A stretch of DNA of 20,461 nucleotides from Thiosulfativibrio sp964601165 (GTDB lineage Bacteria; Pseudomonadota; Gammaproteobacteria; Thiomicrospirales; Thiomicrospiraceae): contig CAZRMK010000028.1 in assembly GCA_964601165.1 (NCBI GenBank), forward strand, positions 1-20,461, written 5' to 3'. Below are positions 7,121 through 14,094 of this stretch, in pieces. Every line of letters starts with the position of its first letter. Position 1 is the first letter of the stretch. The position numbers were made by a program, and so were the translations under genes. Under the pieces are notes generated by a model. That model worked only from the letters and a program-made list of their open reading frames with translations. It had not been told where the DNA came from and did no database searches.

Positions 7121-7516
7121 ATGAGTATGTCTGATCCAGTTGCGGATATGTTAACGCGCATTAGAAACGGTCAAATGGCTGGTCACGCTAGTGTGAGTAT
7201 TCCTTCTTCTAAAATGAAAGTAGCTCTTGCTAGTGTTCTAAAAGAAGAAGGTTTCGTTTCAACATATGACGTAAAAGAAGTAAATGGTAAATCTGAGTTA
7301 TCAGTAGATCTTAAGTATTATGAAGGTCAGCCTGTTATTGAGATGATTAAACGTGTTAGCCGTCCAGGTTTGCGTGTTTATAAAAACAAAAATGAATTGC
7401 CAAATGTTATTGGTGGCTTGGGTGTAGCGATTATTTCTACATCTCAAGGTATTATGTCTGATCGTCAGGCTCGCAAAGCGGGTGTTGGTGGTGAAATTAT
7501 TTGTTACGTGGCTTAG
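7121..7516 (+). CDS. rpsH: Ribosomal protein S8
   Basis: 131 residues, against 130 in E. coli. S8 (uS8) binds the central domain of 16S rRNA. In E. coli it also represses translation of the spc operon near the L5 start; no matching mRNA mimic could be identified here by eye. MSMSDPVADMLTRIRNGQMA at the start and GGLGVAIISTSQGIMSDRQA with GVGGEIICYVA at the end are the family signatures. AAGGATT is the ribosome-binding site. It is followed by rplF after 9 bp. Confidence 0.98.
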   Translation: MSMSDPVADMLTRIRNGQMAGHASVSIPSSKMKVALASVLKEEGFVSTYDVKEVNGKSELSVDLKYYEGQPVIEMIKRVSRPGLRVYKNKNELPNVIGGLGVAIISTSQGIMSDRQARKAGVGGEIICYVA

Positions 7517-7525
7517 GAGATTAAT

Positions 7526-8059
7526 ATGTCTAGAATTGCAAAATCTCCAGTTTCTATTCCTGCGGGTGTAGAGGTTAAGGTTGACGGTACAAATGTAATT
7601 GTTAAGGGTGCTAAAGCAACTCTGAATAAGCAGATGAACGGTAATGTTTCTATTTCTGTAGAAGGAGGCGTAGTTAAGTTTTCGCCGACTAAAGAGTCAA
7701 AAGATGGTTGGGCTCAAGCAGGAACAGCACGTGCACTGATTAATAATATGGTAATTGGTGTCTCGAATGGTTTTGAAAAAAAATTAGAGTTAGTAGGGGT
7801 TGGTTATCGAGCTAAAGCTCAAGGTAAGACCTTAAATTTAACTCTTGGTTTTTCTCATCCTGTTGAGCATGCTATTCCTGAAGGAATTGCAATTGAAACT
7901 CCTAGTCAAACAGAGATCCTTGTTAAGGGTGCTGATAAACAGGTGGTGGGTCAAGTTGCTTCAGAAATTCGAGCTTATCGTCCGCCGGAGCCTTATAAGG
8001 GCAAGGGCGTGAGGTATTCTGATGAGTGGATTCTTCGTAAAGAAGCTAAGAAGAAATAG
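7526..8059 (+). CDS. rplF: Ribosomal protein L6
   Basis: 177 residues, the E. coli length. L6 (uL6) lies near the GTPase-associated centre. MSRIAKSPVSIPAGVEVKVD, LELVGVGYRAKAQGKTLNLT and the C-terminal YRPPEPYKGKGVRYSDE cover both halves of the duplicated fold. The TAG stop (8057-8059) forms part of the 5-bp sequence TAGTA that is duplicated on both sides of HP-A3, so the element landed exactly on the stop codon while keeping the reading frame intact. Confidence 0.98.
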   Translation: MSRIAKSPVSIPAGVEVKVDGTNVIVKGAKATLNKQMNGNVSISVEGGVVKFSPTKESKDGWAQAGTARALINNMVIGVSNGFEKKLELVGVGYRAKAQGKTLNLTLGFSHPVEHAIPEGIAIETPSQTEILVKGADKQVVGQVASEIRAYRPPEPYKGKGVRYSDEWILRKEAKKK

Positions 8060-8061
8060 TA

Positions 8062-8224
8062 CCTAAATCCTGCAAGTGCTTGCACACATACAGCACAAGC
8101 TATTGATTCGTATAGCGAATTTTAATTTTTCTAGAATATCAATAAGTATTCTGCTCAAATTAAAATCACTATACAGATCAATATCCTGCACTCTATACAT
8201 TAACAACTTGATGCAGGATTTAGG
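8062..8224. repeat. HP-A3, full-length element with perfect 5-bp duplication
   Basis: A 163-bp copy between rplF and rplR, bounded by TAGTA at 8057-8061 and TAGTA at 8225-8229. Removing the element and one TAGTA leaves a 13-bp rplF-rplR spacer containing AAGGAATG, normal for this operon. The right arm is slightly eroded (ACTTGATGCAGGATTTAGG). The central blocks AGAATA, TCAATAAG and TATTCT are intact. Confidence 0.93.
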
Positions 8225-8240
8225 TAGTAAGGAATGTAAA

Positions 8241-8594
8241 ATGGATAAGAAAACTACCAGACTTCGTAGAGCTAAGAAAATACGTGGTAAAATTGCAGCA
8301 CAAAATATTGCTAGGCTATGTGTTTATAGAACGCCTAAGCATATTTATGCGCAATTAATTGCTGCTGATGGTGCTACGGTCGTTGCTGCGAGTTCTACGG
8401 TTCAAGCAGAAATCAAAAAAGAAGTTGGCTTCACTGGTAATAAAGAAGCTGCAAAGATTGTTGGAAAGTCGATCGCAGAGAAGGCTAAAGTAGCAGGGAT
8501 TTCGTCTGTTGCCTTTGATCGTTCAGGATTTAAGTATCACGGACGAGTTAAAGAGTTAGCTGAGTCAGCACGTGAAAACGGGCTTGAGTTTTAA
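8241..8594 (+). CDS. rplR: Ribosomal protein L18
   Basis: 117 residues with ATG 8241, exactly the E. coli length. L18 (uL18) binds 5S rRNA together with L5. MDKKTTRLRRAKKIRGKIAA and the end GFKYHGRVKELAESARENGLEF are typical. The open frame continues upstream to 8076, but that stretch is translated from repeat HP-A3 and has no homology to L18. TAAGGA at 8228-8233 supplies the ribosome-binding site for 8241. Confidence 0.97.
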   Translation: MDKKTTRLRRAKKIRGKIAAQNIARLCVYRTPKHIYAQLIAADGATVVAASSTVQAEIKKEVGFTGNKEAAKIVGKSIAEKAKVAGISSVAFDRSGFKYHGRVKELAESARENGLEF

Positions 8595-8609
8595 TAGAAA
8601 GGGTTCAAA

Positions 8610-9119
8610 ATGTCTTCAAAGGAATTGCAAGAAGGTCAAGATGACCTAATTGAAAAGCTCGTTTCTGTACGCCGTGTAGCTAAAGTTGTTAAGGGAGGTC
8701 GTGTATTCGGTTTTTCTGCTTTAACAGTGGTTGGTGATGGAGAAGGGCGTGTTGGTTACGGAAGTGGTAAAGCGAACGAGGTGCCTGTTGCGATTAAAAA
8801 AGCAATGGAGAAGGCTCGACGTAATATGAAAAATGTACATCTTAATGGCAGTACATTGCAATATCCAATTAACTTTAAGCAAGGTGCAGCCAACATTGTT
8901 ATGCTTCCTGCTTCAGAGGGAACGGGTGTTATTGCTGGTGGTGCGATGCGGGCTGTTTTTGAAGCTGCCGGTGTAAAGGATGTGCTTGCTAAGTGTATTG
9001 GGACAACGAGTCCAGTTAACGTGGTGCGTTCAACAGTTAATGCATTAACAGGTATGAATAGTCCAGAGTTTATCGCAGCAAAACGTGGTAAATCTGTTGA
9101 AGAGATTTTAGGTGAGTAA
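8610..9119 (+). CDS. rpsE: Ribosomal protein S5
   Basis: 169 residues, against 167 in E. coli. S5 (uS5) shapes the mRNA entry site and decoding fidelity. The double-stranded-RNA-binding-like N-domain includes KVVKGGRVFGFSALTVVGDG followed by VGYGSGKANEVPVAI. The C-domain includes EGTGVIAGGAMRAVFEAAGV and TTSPVNVVRSTVNAL. The stop is one base before the rpmD ATG. Confidence 0.98.
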   Translation: MSSKELQEGQDDLIEKLVSVRRVAKVVKGGRVFGFSALTVVGDGEGRVGYGSGKANEVPVAIKKAMEKARRNMKNVHLNGSTLQYPINFKQGAANIVMLPASEGTGVIAGGAMRAVFEAAGVKDVLAKCIGTTSPVNVVRSTVNALTGMNSPEFIAAKRGKSVEEILGE

Positions 9120-9120
9120 A

Positions 9121-9309
9121 ATGGCTGACAATAAAAGGTTAAACATTACTTTGGTTAAAAGTGCGATTGGACGTTTACCCAAGCATGTGTGTTGTGTAAA
9201 GGGCTTAGGTTTAAGAAGAATGCACCAAACAGTAAGTGTTATTGATACGCCTGAAAACCGTGGAATGATCAATAAGGTTTCTTATTTATTAAAAGTAGAG
9301 GGAGCATGA
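9121..9309 (+). CDS. rpmD: Ribosomal protein L30
   Basis: 62 residues, slightly longer than the 59 of E. coli. L30 (uL30) is a small accessory large-subunit protein. LVKSAIGRLPKHVCCVKGLG, LRRMHQTVSVIDTPENRGM and INKVSYLLKVE fit the family. ATG 9121 is chosen because AGGTG at about 9109-9114, inside the rpsE end, is correctly spaced. An in-frame GTG at 9112 would add MSK but lacks its own site. One base separates its TGA from the rplO ATG. Confidence 0.95.
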   Translation: MADNKRLNITLVKSAIGRLPKHVCCVKGLGLRRMHQTVSVIDTPENRGMINKVSYLLKVEGA

Positions 9310-9310
9310 T

Positions 9311-9742
9311 ATGCAACTAAATACTTTGAAACCAGCCGCAGGATCGAACCCTTCTGCAAAGCGCAAGGGGAGAGGTCAAGGTTCTGGTAATGGAAAGATG
9401 GCAGGTCGTGGTCATAAGGGTCAGAAGTCTAGGTCAGGAGGCATGCCAAAAGTAGGTTTTGAAGGTGGTCAAATGCCTTTGCAACGTAGATTGCCAAAAG
9501 TTGGTTTTACTTCACGTAAGGCTAAGTATGTTGGAGAAATACGTTTAGATACTCTTTCTAAGCTTGATGTGGATGTGATTGACATTGCAGCACTTAAAGC
9601 AGCTGATCTGATTTCAGATATAACTAAAGAAGTAAAAGTGATTAATTCTGGCGAAGTGGCAAAGGTCATTAAATTGTCAGGTTTAAGAATAACGGCTTCT
9701 GCAAAACTTGCTGTTGAAGCGGCAGGTGGCTCTGTAGAGTAA
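9311..9742 (+). CDS. rplO: Ribosomal protein L15
   Basis: 143 residues, against 144 in E. coli. L15 (uL15) is a late-assembly protein with a long basic N-terminal extension. MQLNTLKPAAGSNPSAKRKG, then GGRGHKGQKSRSGG-like (here AGRGHKGQKSRSGG) and FEGGQMPLQRRLPKVGF are the signature blocks. GAGGGAG at about 9299 serves as ribosome-binding site. The secY gene begins 4 bp after its stop, so the two are probably translationally linked. Confidence 0.98.
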   Translation: MQLNTLKPAAGSNPSAKRKGRGQGSGNGKMAGRGHKGQKSRSGGMPKVGFEGGQMPLQRRLPKVGFTSRKAKYVGEIRLDTLSKLDVDVIDIAALKAADLISDITKEVKVINSGEVAKVIKLSGLRITASAKLAVEAAGGSVE

Positions 9743-9746
9743 AAAT

Positions 9747-11060
9747 ATGAATAATAAAGCAATGGCGTCAAGTGGCTCTTCGGGGCTAATGGGTAAGATA
9801 TTTTTTGTTTTGGGTGCTTTGATAATATTTCGGCTTGGAACACATATTCCTGTCCCGTTAATTGATCCGATTGCCTTAGCAGCGATGTTTGAACAGCAAC
9901 GAGGAACTGTTCTTGACATGTTTAACATGTTTTCGGGTGGTGCTTTGGAGCGTTTATCTATTTTAGCTCTTGGAATCATGCCCTATATTTCGGCAGCTAT
10001 TATTATGCAGCTACTAACGGTTGTTTCTCCAACCTTAGAAAAAATTAAGAAAGATGGTGAAGCAGGTAGAAGAAAAATTACTCAGTACACTCGTTATGGT
10101 ACGGTCGTATTAGCTACTTTTCAAGGCTTAGGTGTTTCGATAGCACTACAAGCACAAGTTATTAATGGTATGGCTGTAGTTATTGATCCAGGTGCTATGT
10201 TTAAGTTAATTACAGTGGTTACTTTAGTAAGTGGTACGATTTTCTTAATGTGGTTAGGAGAGCAAATTACTGAAAGGGGTATTGGAAACGGTATTTCTTT
10301 GATAATTTTTGCAGGTATCGTGGCAGGATTACCAGCCGCTTTAGGAGGGACGTTTGAGCAGGTAAATACGGGAGCTTTGCATACAATTACCGCATTTATT
10401 TTACTTGCATTGGTTGCTTCAGTTATTGCATTCGTTGTCTTTGTTGAAAAAGGGCAACGTCGTATTCCTATACATTATGCCCAGCAAATGCGTGGGCGTA
10501 AAATGCATGGTGGTCAAGAAGGTCATTTACCTCTTAAATTAAATATGGCAGGGGTTATTCCTCCTATTTTTGCATCTAGTATTATCTTGTTTCCTGCGAG
10601 TTTAGGTGGCTGGTTTGGTGCAGCAGAAAATATGGGTTGGTTGCAAGATATTGCGACCACTATTTCTCCTGGACAGCCTTTGTATATTTTACTTTATGCA
10701 ATGGCAATTATTTTCTTTTGCTTTTTTTACACAGCAATTGTTTTTAATCCTAAAGAAACAGCGGATAATTTAAGAAAACAGGGTGCGTTTTTGCCGGGTA
10801 TTAGACCTGGAGCACAAACCGCTCGAAAAATTGATAGTATTATGGGTCGTTTAACCTTAGCAGGTTCGATGTATATTACAGCAGTTTGCTTGTTACCAGA
10901 GTTTTTGATTTTATACTGGAATGTTCCATTTTATTTTGGAGGGACAGCCTTGCTGATTATTGTAATTGTAGTTATGGATTTCATGACTAATATTCAAACG
11001 CATATGATGTCTGGACAGTATGAAAAAGCAATGAAAAAAGCAAATTTGAAGGGTAGATAA
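9747..11060 (+). CDS. secY: Preprotein translocase subunit SecY
   Basis: 437 residues, against 443 in E. coli. SecY is the channel of the SecYEG translocon in the inner membrane, with ten membrane segments. The first spans about residues 15-36 (FFVLGALIIFRLGTHIPVP region). WLGEQITERGIGNGISLIIF is the conserved segment-4 region. The cytoplasmic loop YAQQMRGRKMHGGQEGHLPL and the later loop FNPKETADNLRKQGAFLPGI, which bind ribosome and SecA, are both present. It has a weak ribosome-binding site and sits 4 bp after rplO. No rpmJ follows, although one normally does in this position. Confidence 0.98.
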   Translation: MNNKAMASSGSSGLMGKIFFVLGALIIFRLGTHIPVPLIDPIALAAMFEQQRGTVLDMFNMFSGGALERLSILALGIMPYISAAIIMQLLTVVSPTLEKIKKDGEAGRRKITQYTRYGTVVLATFQGLGVSIALQAQVINGMAVVIDPGAMFKLITVVTLVSGTIFLMWLGEQITERGIGNGISLIIFAGIVAGLPAALGGTFEQVNTGALHTITAFILLALVASVIAFVVFVEKGQRRIPIHYAQQMRGRKMHGGQEGHLPLKLNMAGVIPPIFASSIILFPASLGGWFGAAENMGWLQDIATTISPGQPLYILLYAMAIIFFCFFYTAIVFNPKETADNLRKQGAFLPGIRPGAQTARKIDSIMGRLTLAGSMYITAVCLLPEFLILYWNVPFYFGGTALLIIVIVVMDFMTNIQTHMMSGQYEKAMKKANLKGR

Positions 11061-11086
11061 AAGTATATAGGGGCTTTATTAAGTAA

Positions 11087-11139
11087 AAGTGTAGATAAAA
11101 AATTTAGATTATTTTCTATCTGTTTTTTTTATTACACTT
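11087..11139 (+). terminator. AT-rich terminator-like hairpin after secY
   Basis: An inner stem pairs AGATA with TATCT (11093-11097 with 11117-11121), extended by A-rich and T-rich strands, and is followed by eight Ts (11123-11130). An outer stem pairs AAGTGTA (11087-11093) with TACACTT (11133-11139). The stem has almost no G-C pairs, so intrinsic termination would be weak. It lies at the natural boundary between the spc and alpha clusters and overlaps the left end of HP-A4. Confidence 0.35.
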
Positions 11140-11168
11140 AAGTTCTGCAATAACTTGCAGGATTTAGG
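11137..11168. repeat. HP-A4, minimal 32-bp element with perfect duplication
   Basis: This unit reads CTTAAG, then TTCTGCAATAACTTGCAG, then GATTTAGG. Only the two terminal repeats of the HP-A family remain, joined by a few bases. It is bounded by TTACA at 11132-11136 and TTACA at 11169-11173, a perfect 5-bp duplication. It is best read as an HP-A insertion that later lost its interior. It lies 76 bp after secY and 111 bp before rpsM. Confidence 0.8.
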
Positions 11169-11235
11169 TTACATTTTTCTCGTAGTATAGTTCTTAAATA
11201 AGTTTTTATCTCTAGTAATTTTTTCTGAAAGCGGG

Positions 11236-11241
11236 TATAAT
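11236..11241 (+). promoter_or_regulatory. Possible alpha operon promoter, -10 box
   Basis: A consensus TATAAT lies 38 bp upstream of the rpsM ATG, in the 111 bp between HP-A4 and rpsM. No convincing -35 box is present at 16-18 bp spacing (CTAGTA-like sequence only). The gap after secY and the terminator-like hairpin argue that rpsM needs its own promoter. The short leader AAGGATAGTTAAGGAGCG contains the ribosome-binding site. The S4-binding pseudoknot known from the E. coli alpha leader could not be recognised. Confidence 0.35.
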
Positions 11242-11279
11242 TCACCCTTTTCGGTCAAAGGATAGTTAAGGAGCGCAAA

Positions 11280-11636
11280 ATGGCTCGTATTGCCGGCGTA
11301 AACATTCCAGCGAATAAGCATGTTGTTATTGGTCTAACCTCTATATATGGTGTAGGTTCTGTATTAGCAAATAGAATTTGCAGTGTGGCAAAGGTTAGCC
11401 CTGTAACTAAAGTTCGTGAACTAACTGAAGGACAGTTAGAGGCACTTCGTTCAGAAGTGACAAATTATAAAATTGAAGGCGATCTTCGTCGTGATGTATC
11501 TATGAACATTAAGAGATTAATGGACATGGGTTGTTATAGAGGAATTCGCCATCGTCGTAGTCTTCCACTACGTGGTCAGAATACAAAAAACAATGCTCGT
11601 ACGCGTAAAGGCCCTAAGAAGCCTATTAAACGTTAA
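11280..11636 (+). CDS. rpsM: Ribosomal protein S13
   Basis: 118 residues, the E. coli length. S13 (uS13) bridges the small-subunit head to L5 and contacts P-site tRNA. MARIAGVNIPANKHVVIGLT, the helix-two-turn-helix block TSIYGVGSVLANRIC and the basic tail RTRKGPKKPIKR are diagnostic. A strong AAGGAG lies 8 bases upstream. It is the first alpha-cluster gene, since rpmJ is absent here. Confidence 0.98.
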   Translation: MARIAGVNIPANKHVVIGLTSIYGVGSVLANRICSVAKVSPVTKVRELTEGQLEALRSEVTNYKIEGDLRRDVSMNIKRLMDMGCYRGIRHRRSLPLRGQNTKNNARTRKGPKKPIKR

Positions 11637-11662
11637 GCGTTCAATTTGTGAGATAAAAAGAT

Positions 11663-12055
11663 ATGGCAAAATCAAATTCGCGTAGTAGCAAGAAAAAAGT
11701 TAAACGTGTCGTAACTGATGCGGTAGCTCATGTTCATGCTACTTTTAATAATACTATTATTACCATTACTGATCGAGCTGGCAACACTCTGTGTTGGGCA
11801 ACTTCGGGAGGGAGTGGTTTCCGAGGTTCACGGAAAAGTACGCCTTTTGCTGCTCAGGTAGCGGCTGAAAAAGCGGGTCAAACCGCGACTGAATATGGTG
11901 TTAAAAATATGGATGTTATGGTTAAAGGCCCTGGGCCTGGTCGTGACTCTGCTGTGAGAGGGTTAAATTCAGTTGGATTTAAAATTACATCAATTTCTGA
12001 TGTAACTCCTATTCCTCATAATGGTTGTCGCCCACCTAAAAAGCGTCGCGTATAA
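11663..12055 (+). CDS. rpsK: Ribosomal protein S11
   Basis: 130 residues, against 129 in E. coli. S11 (uS11) forms part of the platform near the E site. AHVHATFNNTIITITDRAGN, WATSGGSGFRGSRKSTPFAA and the C-terminal TPIPHNGCRPPKKRRV are near-invariant family blocks. Its TAA stop is followed by a second TAA and then by HP-A5, which expands the gap to rpsD to 185 bp. Confidence 0.98.
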   Translation: MAKSNSRSSKKKVKRVVTDAVAHVHATFNNTIITITDRAGNTLCWATSGGSGFRGSRKSTPFAAQVAAEKAGQTATEYGVKNMDVMVKGPGPGRDSAVRGLNSVGFKITSISDVTPIPHNGCRPPKKRRV

Positions 12056-12058
12056 TAA

Positions 12059-12220
12059 CCTAAACCCTGTAAGTGACCACGCACATATAGCACAAGCTAT
12101 TAATTCGTATAGCGATATTTGATTTTTTCAGGAATATCAAGAAGTATTCCGCTCAGATCAAATTCACTCTACAAATCAATATCTTGCACTATATGCACAT
12201 GTTCACTTGCAGGGTTTAGG
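12059..12220. repeat. HP-A5, diverged full-length element with paired changes
   Basis: A 162-bp copy between rpsK and rpsD, bounded by AATAA and TATAA (4/5 match). The ends are CCTAAACCCTGTAAGTG and CACTTGCAGGGTTTAGG. Compared with HP-A2, the left arm has TTTGAT for TTTAAT while the right arm has ATCAAA for ATTAAA. GGAATA replaces AGAATA while TATTCC replaces TATTCT. Both are double changes that keep base pairs. Its right end is 20 bp before rpsD and leaves the GAGG ribosome-binding site intact. Confidence 0.9.
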
Positions 12221-12240
12221 TATAAAATTTCGAGGTAAGC

Positions 12241-12861
12241 ATGGCTAGATATATTGGTCCTAAGTGTAAACTGTCTCGTCGTGAAGGTACGGATTTATTT
12301 TTAAAGAGCGGTGTTCGTAGCATCGAATCTAAATGTAAAATAGATCAACTACCTGGTCAACACGGTGCAGGGCGTAAGCGTGTAACTGAATATGGTTTAC
12401 AGTTGCGTGAAAAGCAAAAAGTTCGTCGTATGTATGGCGTTCTGGAAAAGAAATTTCGTTTGTATTATAAAGAAGCAGATCGTCGTAGAGGTTCAACAGG
12501 TGTTAATTTGTTGCAAATTCTTGAGAGTCGACTGGATAACGTTGTTTATCGTATGGGCTTCGCTTCGACTCGTTCAGAAGCACGTCAGTTGGTTTCGCAT
12601 AAAGCGATCCAAGTGAATGGTACAAGTGTCAACATCCCATCATATGAAGTGGCTTCTGGTGATGTTGTGAGTATTCGTGAAAAGTCAAAAAATCAAACTC
12701 GTATTGCTAGTGCTTTAGAGCTAACTTCCCAAGCAGGGCAGGTTAGTTGGGTTGAAGTTGATTCATCTAAGTTTGAAGGGGTTTTTAAAAATGTTCCTGA
12801 TCGCACAGATTTATCATCGGATATTGCTGAAAACTTAATTGTTGAGCTTTACTCTAAATAG
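12241..12861 (+). CDS. rpsD: Ribosomal protein S4
   Basis: 206 residues, the E. coli length. S4 (uS4) nucleates small-subunit assembly, and in E. coli it represses the alpha operon and acts in rRNA antitermination. MARYIGPKCKLSRREGTDLF, the block LPGQHGAGRKRVTEYGLQLR and the S4 RNA-binding domain (SRLDNVVYRMGFASTRSEAR at about residues 97-116) are clear. The cysteines of the zinc-binding form are absent. The TAG stop overlaps the first bases of HP-B2. This gene is thus enclosed between HP-A5 and HP-B2. Confidence 0.98.
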   Translation: MARYIGPKCKLSRREGTDLFLKSGVRSIESKCKIDQLPGQHGAGRKRVTEYGLQLREKQKVRRMYGVLEKKFRLYYKEADRRRGSTGVNLLQILESRLDNVVYRMGFASTRSEARQLVSHKAIQVNGTSVNIPSYEVASGDVVSIREKSKNQTRIASALELTSQAGQVSWVEVDSSKFEGVFKNVPDRTDLSSDIAENLIVELYSK

Positions 12862-13020
12862 AGATCTCTGCATAAATGGATGCACAAATAGAAATGGCTA
12901 GATTTTACCATCTTTCACCCAAAAAACGCTTAATAGCTAGCTATTAAGCTTGTTTTTTGAGTAAAATCTAGTAAGATTTATCTCATTTTTCTTTGCACCC
13001 CTATTTATGCAAAGGTCTCA
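12860..13020. repeat. HP-B2, palindromic element upstream of rpoA
   Basis: A 161-bp element. Its right end, read inverted, is TGAGACCTTTGCATAAAT, and its left end is AGAGATCTCTGCATAAAT. Inside, CTAGATTTTAC faces GTAAAATCTAG, and CAAAAAACG faces CTTGTTTTTTG. The centre CTTAATAGCTAGCTATTAAG (12929-12948) is a perfect 20-bp palindrome, so the transcript would form a very stable hairpin. The blocks CCCAAAAA, TAGCTAG(C/T)TATT and TTTTTGAGTAAA are shared with HP-B1. It fills almost the whole rpsD-rpoA gap, which is short in most relatives. Confidence 0.85.
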
Positions 13021-13047
13021 AGTAATCGAAAATGGAGAAAATTTCTA

Positions 13048-14037
13048 ATGCAAGAAATGTTAGAACAGCTACTGACACCACGTTTAGTTGATATCAAAAG
13101 ATTATCTGGTTTCCATAGCCGTGTTGTACTTGAGCCTATGGAACGCGGGTTCGGTCACACTTTAGGGAACTCTTTGAGAAGGATTTTGTTGTCTTCAATG
13201 CCTGGTGCTGCAATTGTTGAAGCAAAAATTGATGGTGTACTTCATGAGTATTCTTCAATTGAAGGCGTTAGAGAAGATGTTTTAGAAATCCTTCTTAATT
13301 TAAAGGAAGTTTCAGTTAAACTAAATGAAAGATCTGAAACAGAATTAACTTTAAGTAGAAAGGGTCCTGCTGTTGTGACTGCGGCTGATATCCAGCTTAA
13401 TCATGATACTGAAATTATGAATCCTGATCTAATTATTGCTCATCTTAGTGATGGAGCAGAAATTAATATGACTTTAAAAGTCGAGAAGGGGATAGGTTAT
13501 CGTGCTGCTGTTCAATCTTCTGATTCGGAGTCAGGGGGCATTGGTGTATTGAAGCTTGATGCTAGTTTCAGCCCTGTTCATACGGTAAGTTATGAGGTTC
13601 AAAATGCTCGTGTTGAGCAAAGAACAGATCTAGATAAGTTGCTTTTAGATGTTGTAACAGATGGAACATTAGATCCAGAAGAAGCGATTAAGCAGGCGGC
13701 AACTGTATTGCATTATCAGTTACGTTCGTTTGTTGAGTTGAAGCATCAAGAAATTGAAGCAGTAGAAGAACCACAAGAGGAGTTCGAGCCTATTTATCTG
13801 CAGCCTGTAGATGATTTAGAATTGACTGTTCGTTCCGCTAACTGTTTGAAGGCTGAGCAAATCTATTACATTGGTGATCTTGTTCAACGTGCTGAATCAC
13901 ATTTGTTAAAAACACCTAATCTAGGTAAAAAGTCACTCCAAGAGATTAAGGATATCCTTGCTCAAAGAGGTCTTGGTTTAGGTACTAAATTAGAAAATTG
14001 GCCTCCTGCTAGCTTAGTTAGCAAAGAGTCTCTTTAA
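13048..14037 (+). CDS. rpoA: RNA polymerase subunit alpha
   Basis: 329 residues, the E. coli length. The N-terminal domain (about 1-235) drives alpha dimerisation and core assembly; RGFGHTLGNSLRRILLSSMPG at about residues 33-53 is its hallmark. After a linker rich in glutamate, the C-terminal domain (about 250-329) has VRSANCLKAEQIYYIGDLVQ and TPNLGKKSLQEIKDILA, with the arginine, asparagine and lysine residues that contact UP-element DNA. It sits 27 bp after HP-B2 and its stop is part of the TAAAA duplication around HP-A6, so it is bounded by hairpins on both sides. Confidence 0.98.
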   Translation: MQEMLEQLLTPRLVDIKRLSGFHSRVVLEPMERGFGHTLGNSLRRILLSSMPGAAIVEAKIDGVLHEYSSIEGVREDVLEILLNLKEVSVKLNERSETELTLSRKGPAVVTAADIQLNHDTEIMNPDLIIAHLSDGAEINMTLKVEKGIGYRAAVQSSDSESGGIGVLKLDASFSPVHTVSYEVQNARVEQRTDLDKLLLDVVTDGTLDPEEAIKQAATVLHYQLRSFVELKHQEIEAVEEPQEEFEPIYLQPVDDLELTVRSANCLKAEQIYYIGDLVQRAESHLLKTPNLGKKSLQEIKDILAQRGLGLGTKLENWPPASLVSKESL

Positions 14038-14039
14038 AA

Positions 14040-14094
14040 CCTAAATCCTGCAAGTGCTTGCACTATATATGTACAATCACTTGCAGGGTTTAAG
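14040..14094. repeat. HP-A6, 55-bp deleted element with perfect duplication
   Basis: CCTAAATCCTGCAAGTG (14040-14056) faces CACTTGCAGGGTTTAAG (14078-14094) around a 21-base centre containing CTATATATG. The interior of the long family members is missing. It is bounded by TAAAA at 14035-14039 and TAAAA at 14095-14099. The first of these includes the rpoA stop codon. The short stem of about 17 bp could act as an mRNA 3'-end stabiliser for rpoA or as a processing site before rplQ. Confidence 0.9.

Noticed and set aside
8076..8240. Upstream extension of rplR giving a 172-residue product
   Set aside because: The extra residues are translated from repeat HP-A3. The 117-residue form from ATG 8241 has the normal length and a good ribosome-binding site.
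11231..11279. S4-binding pseudoknot in the rpsM leader
   Set aside because: The leader is short and no convincing nested pairing could be built by eye. A structure comparison with the E. coli leader would be needed.
62..14094. CRISPR-like repeated units
   Set aside because: The copies are kilobases apart, are palindromic over their full length and are separated by genes. No regular spacers exist.
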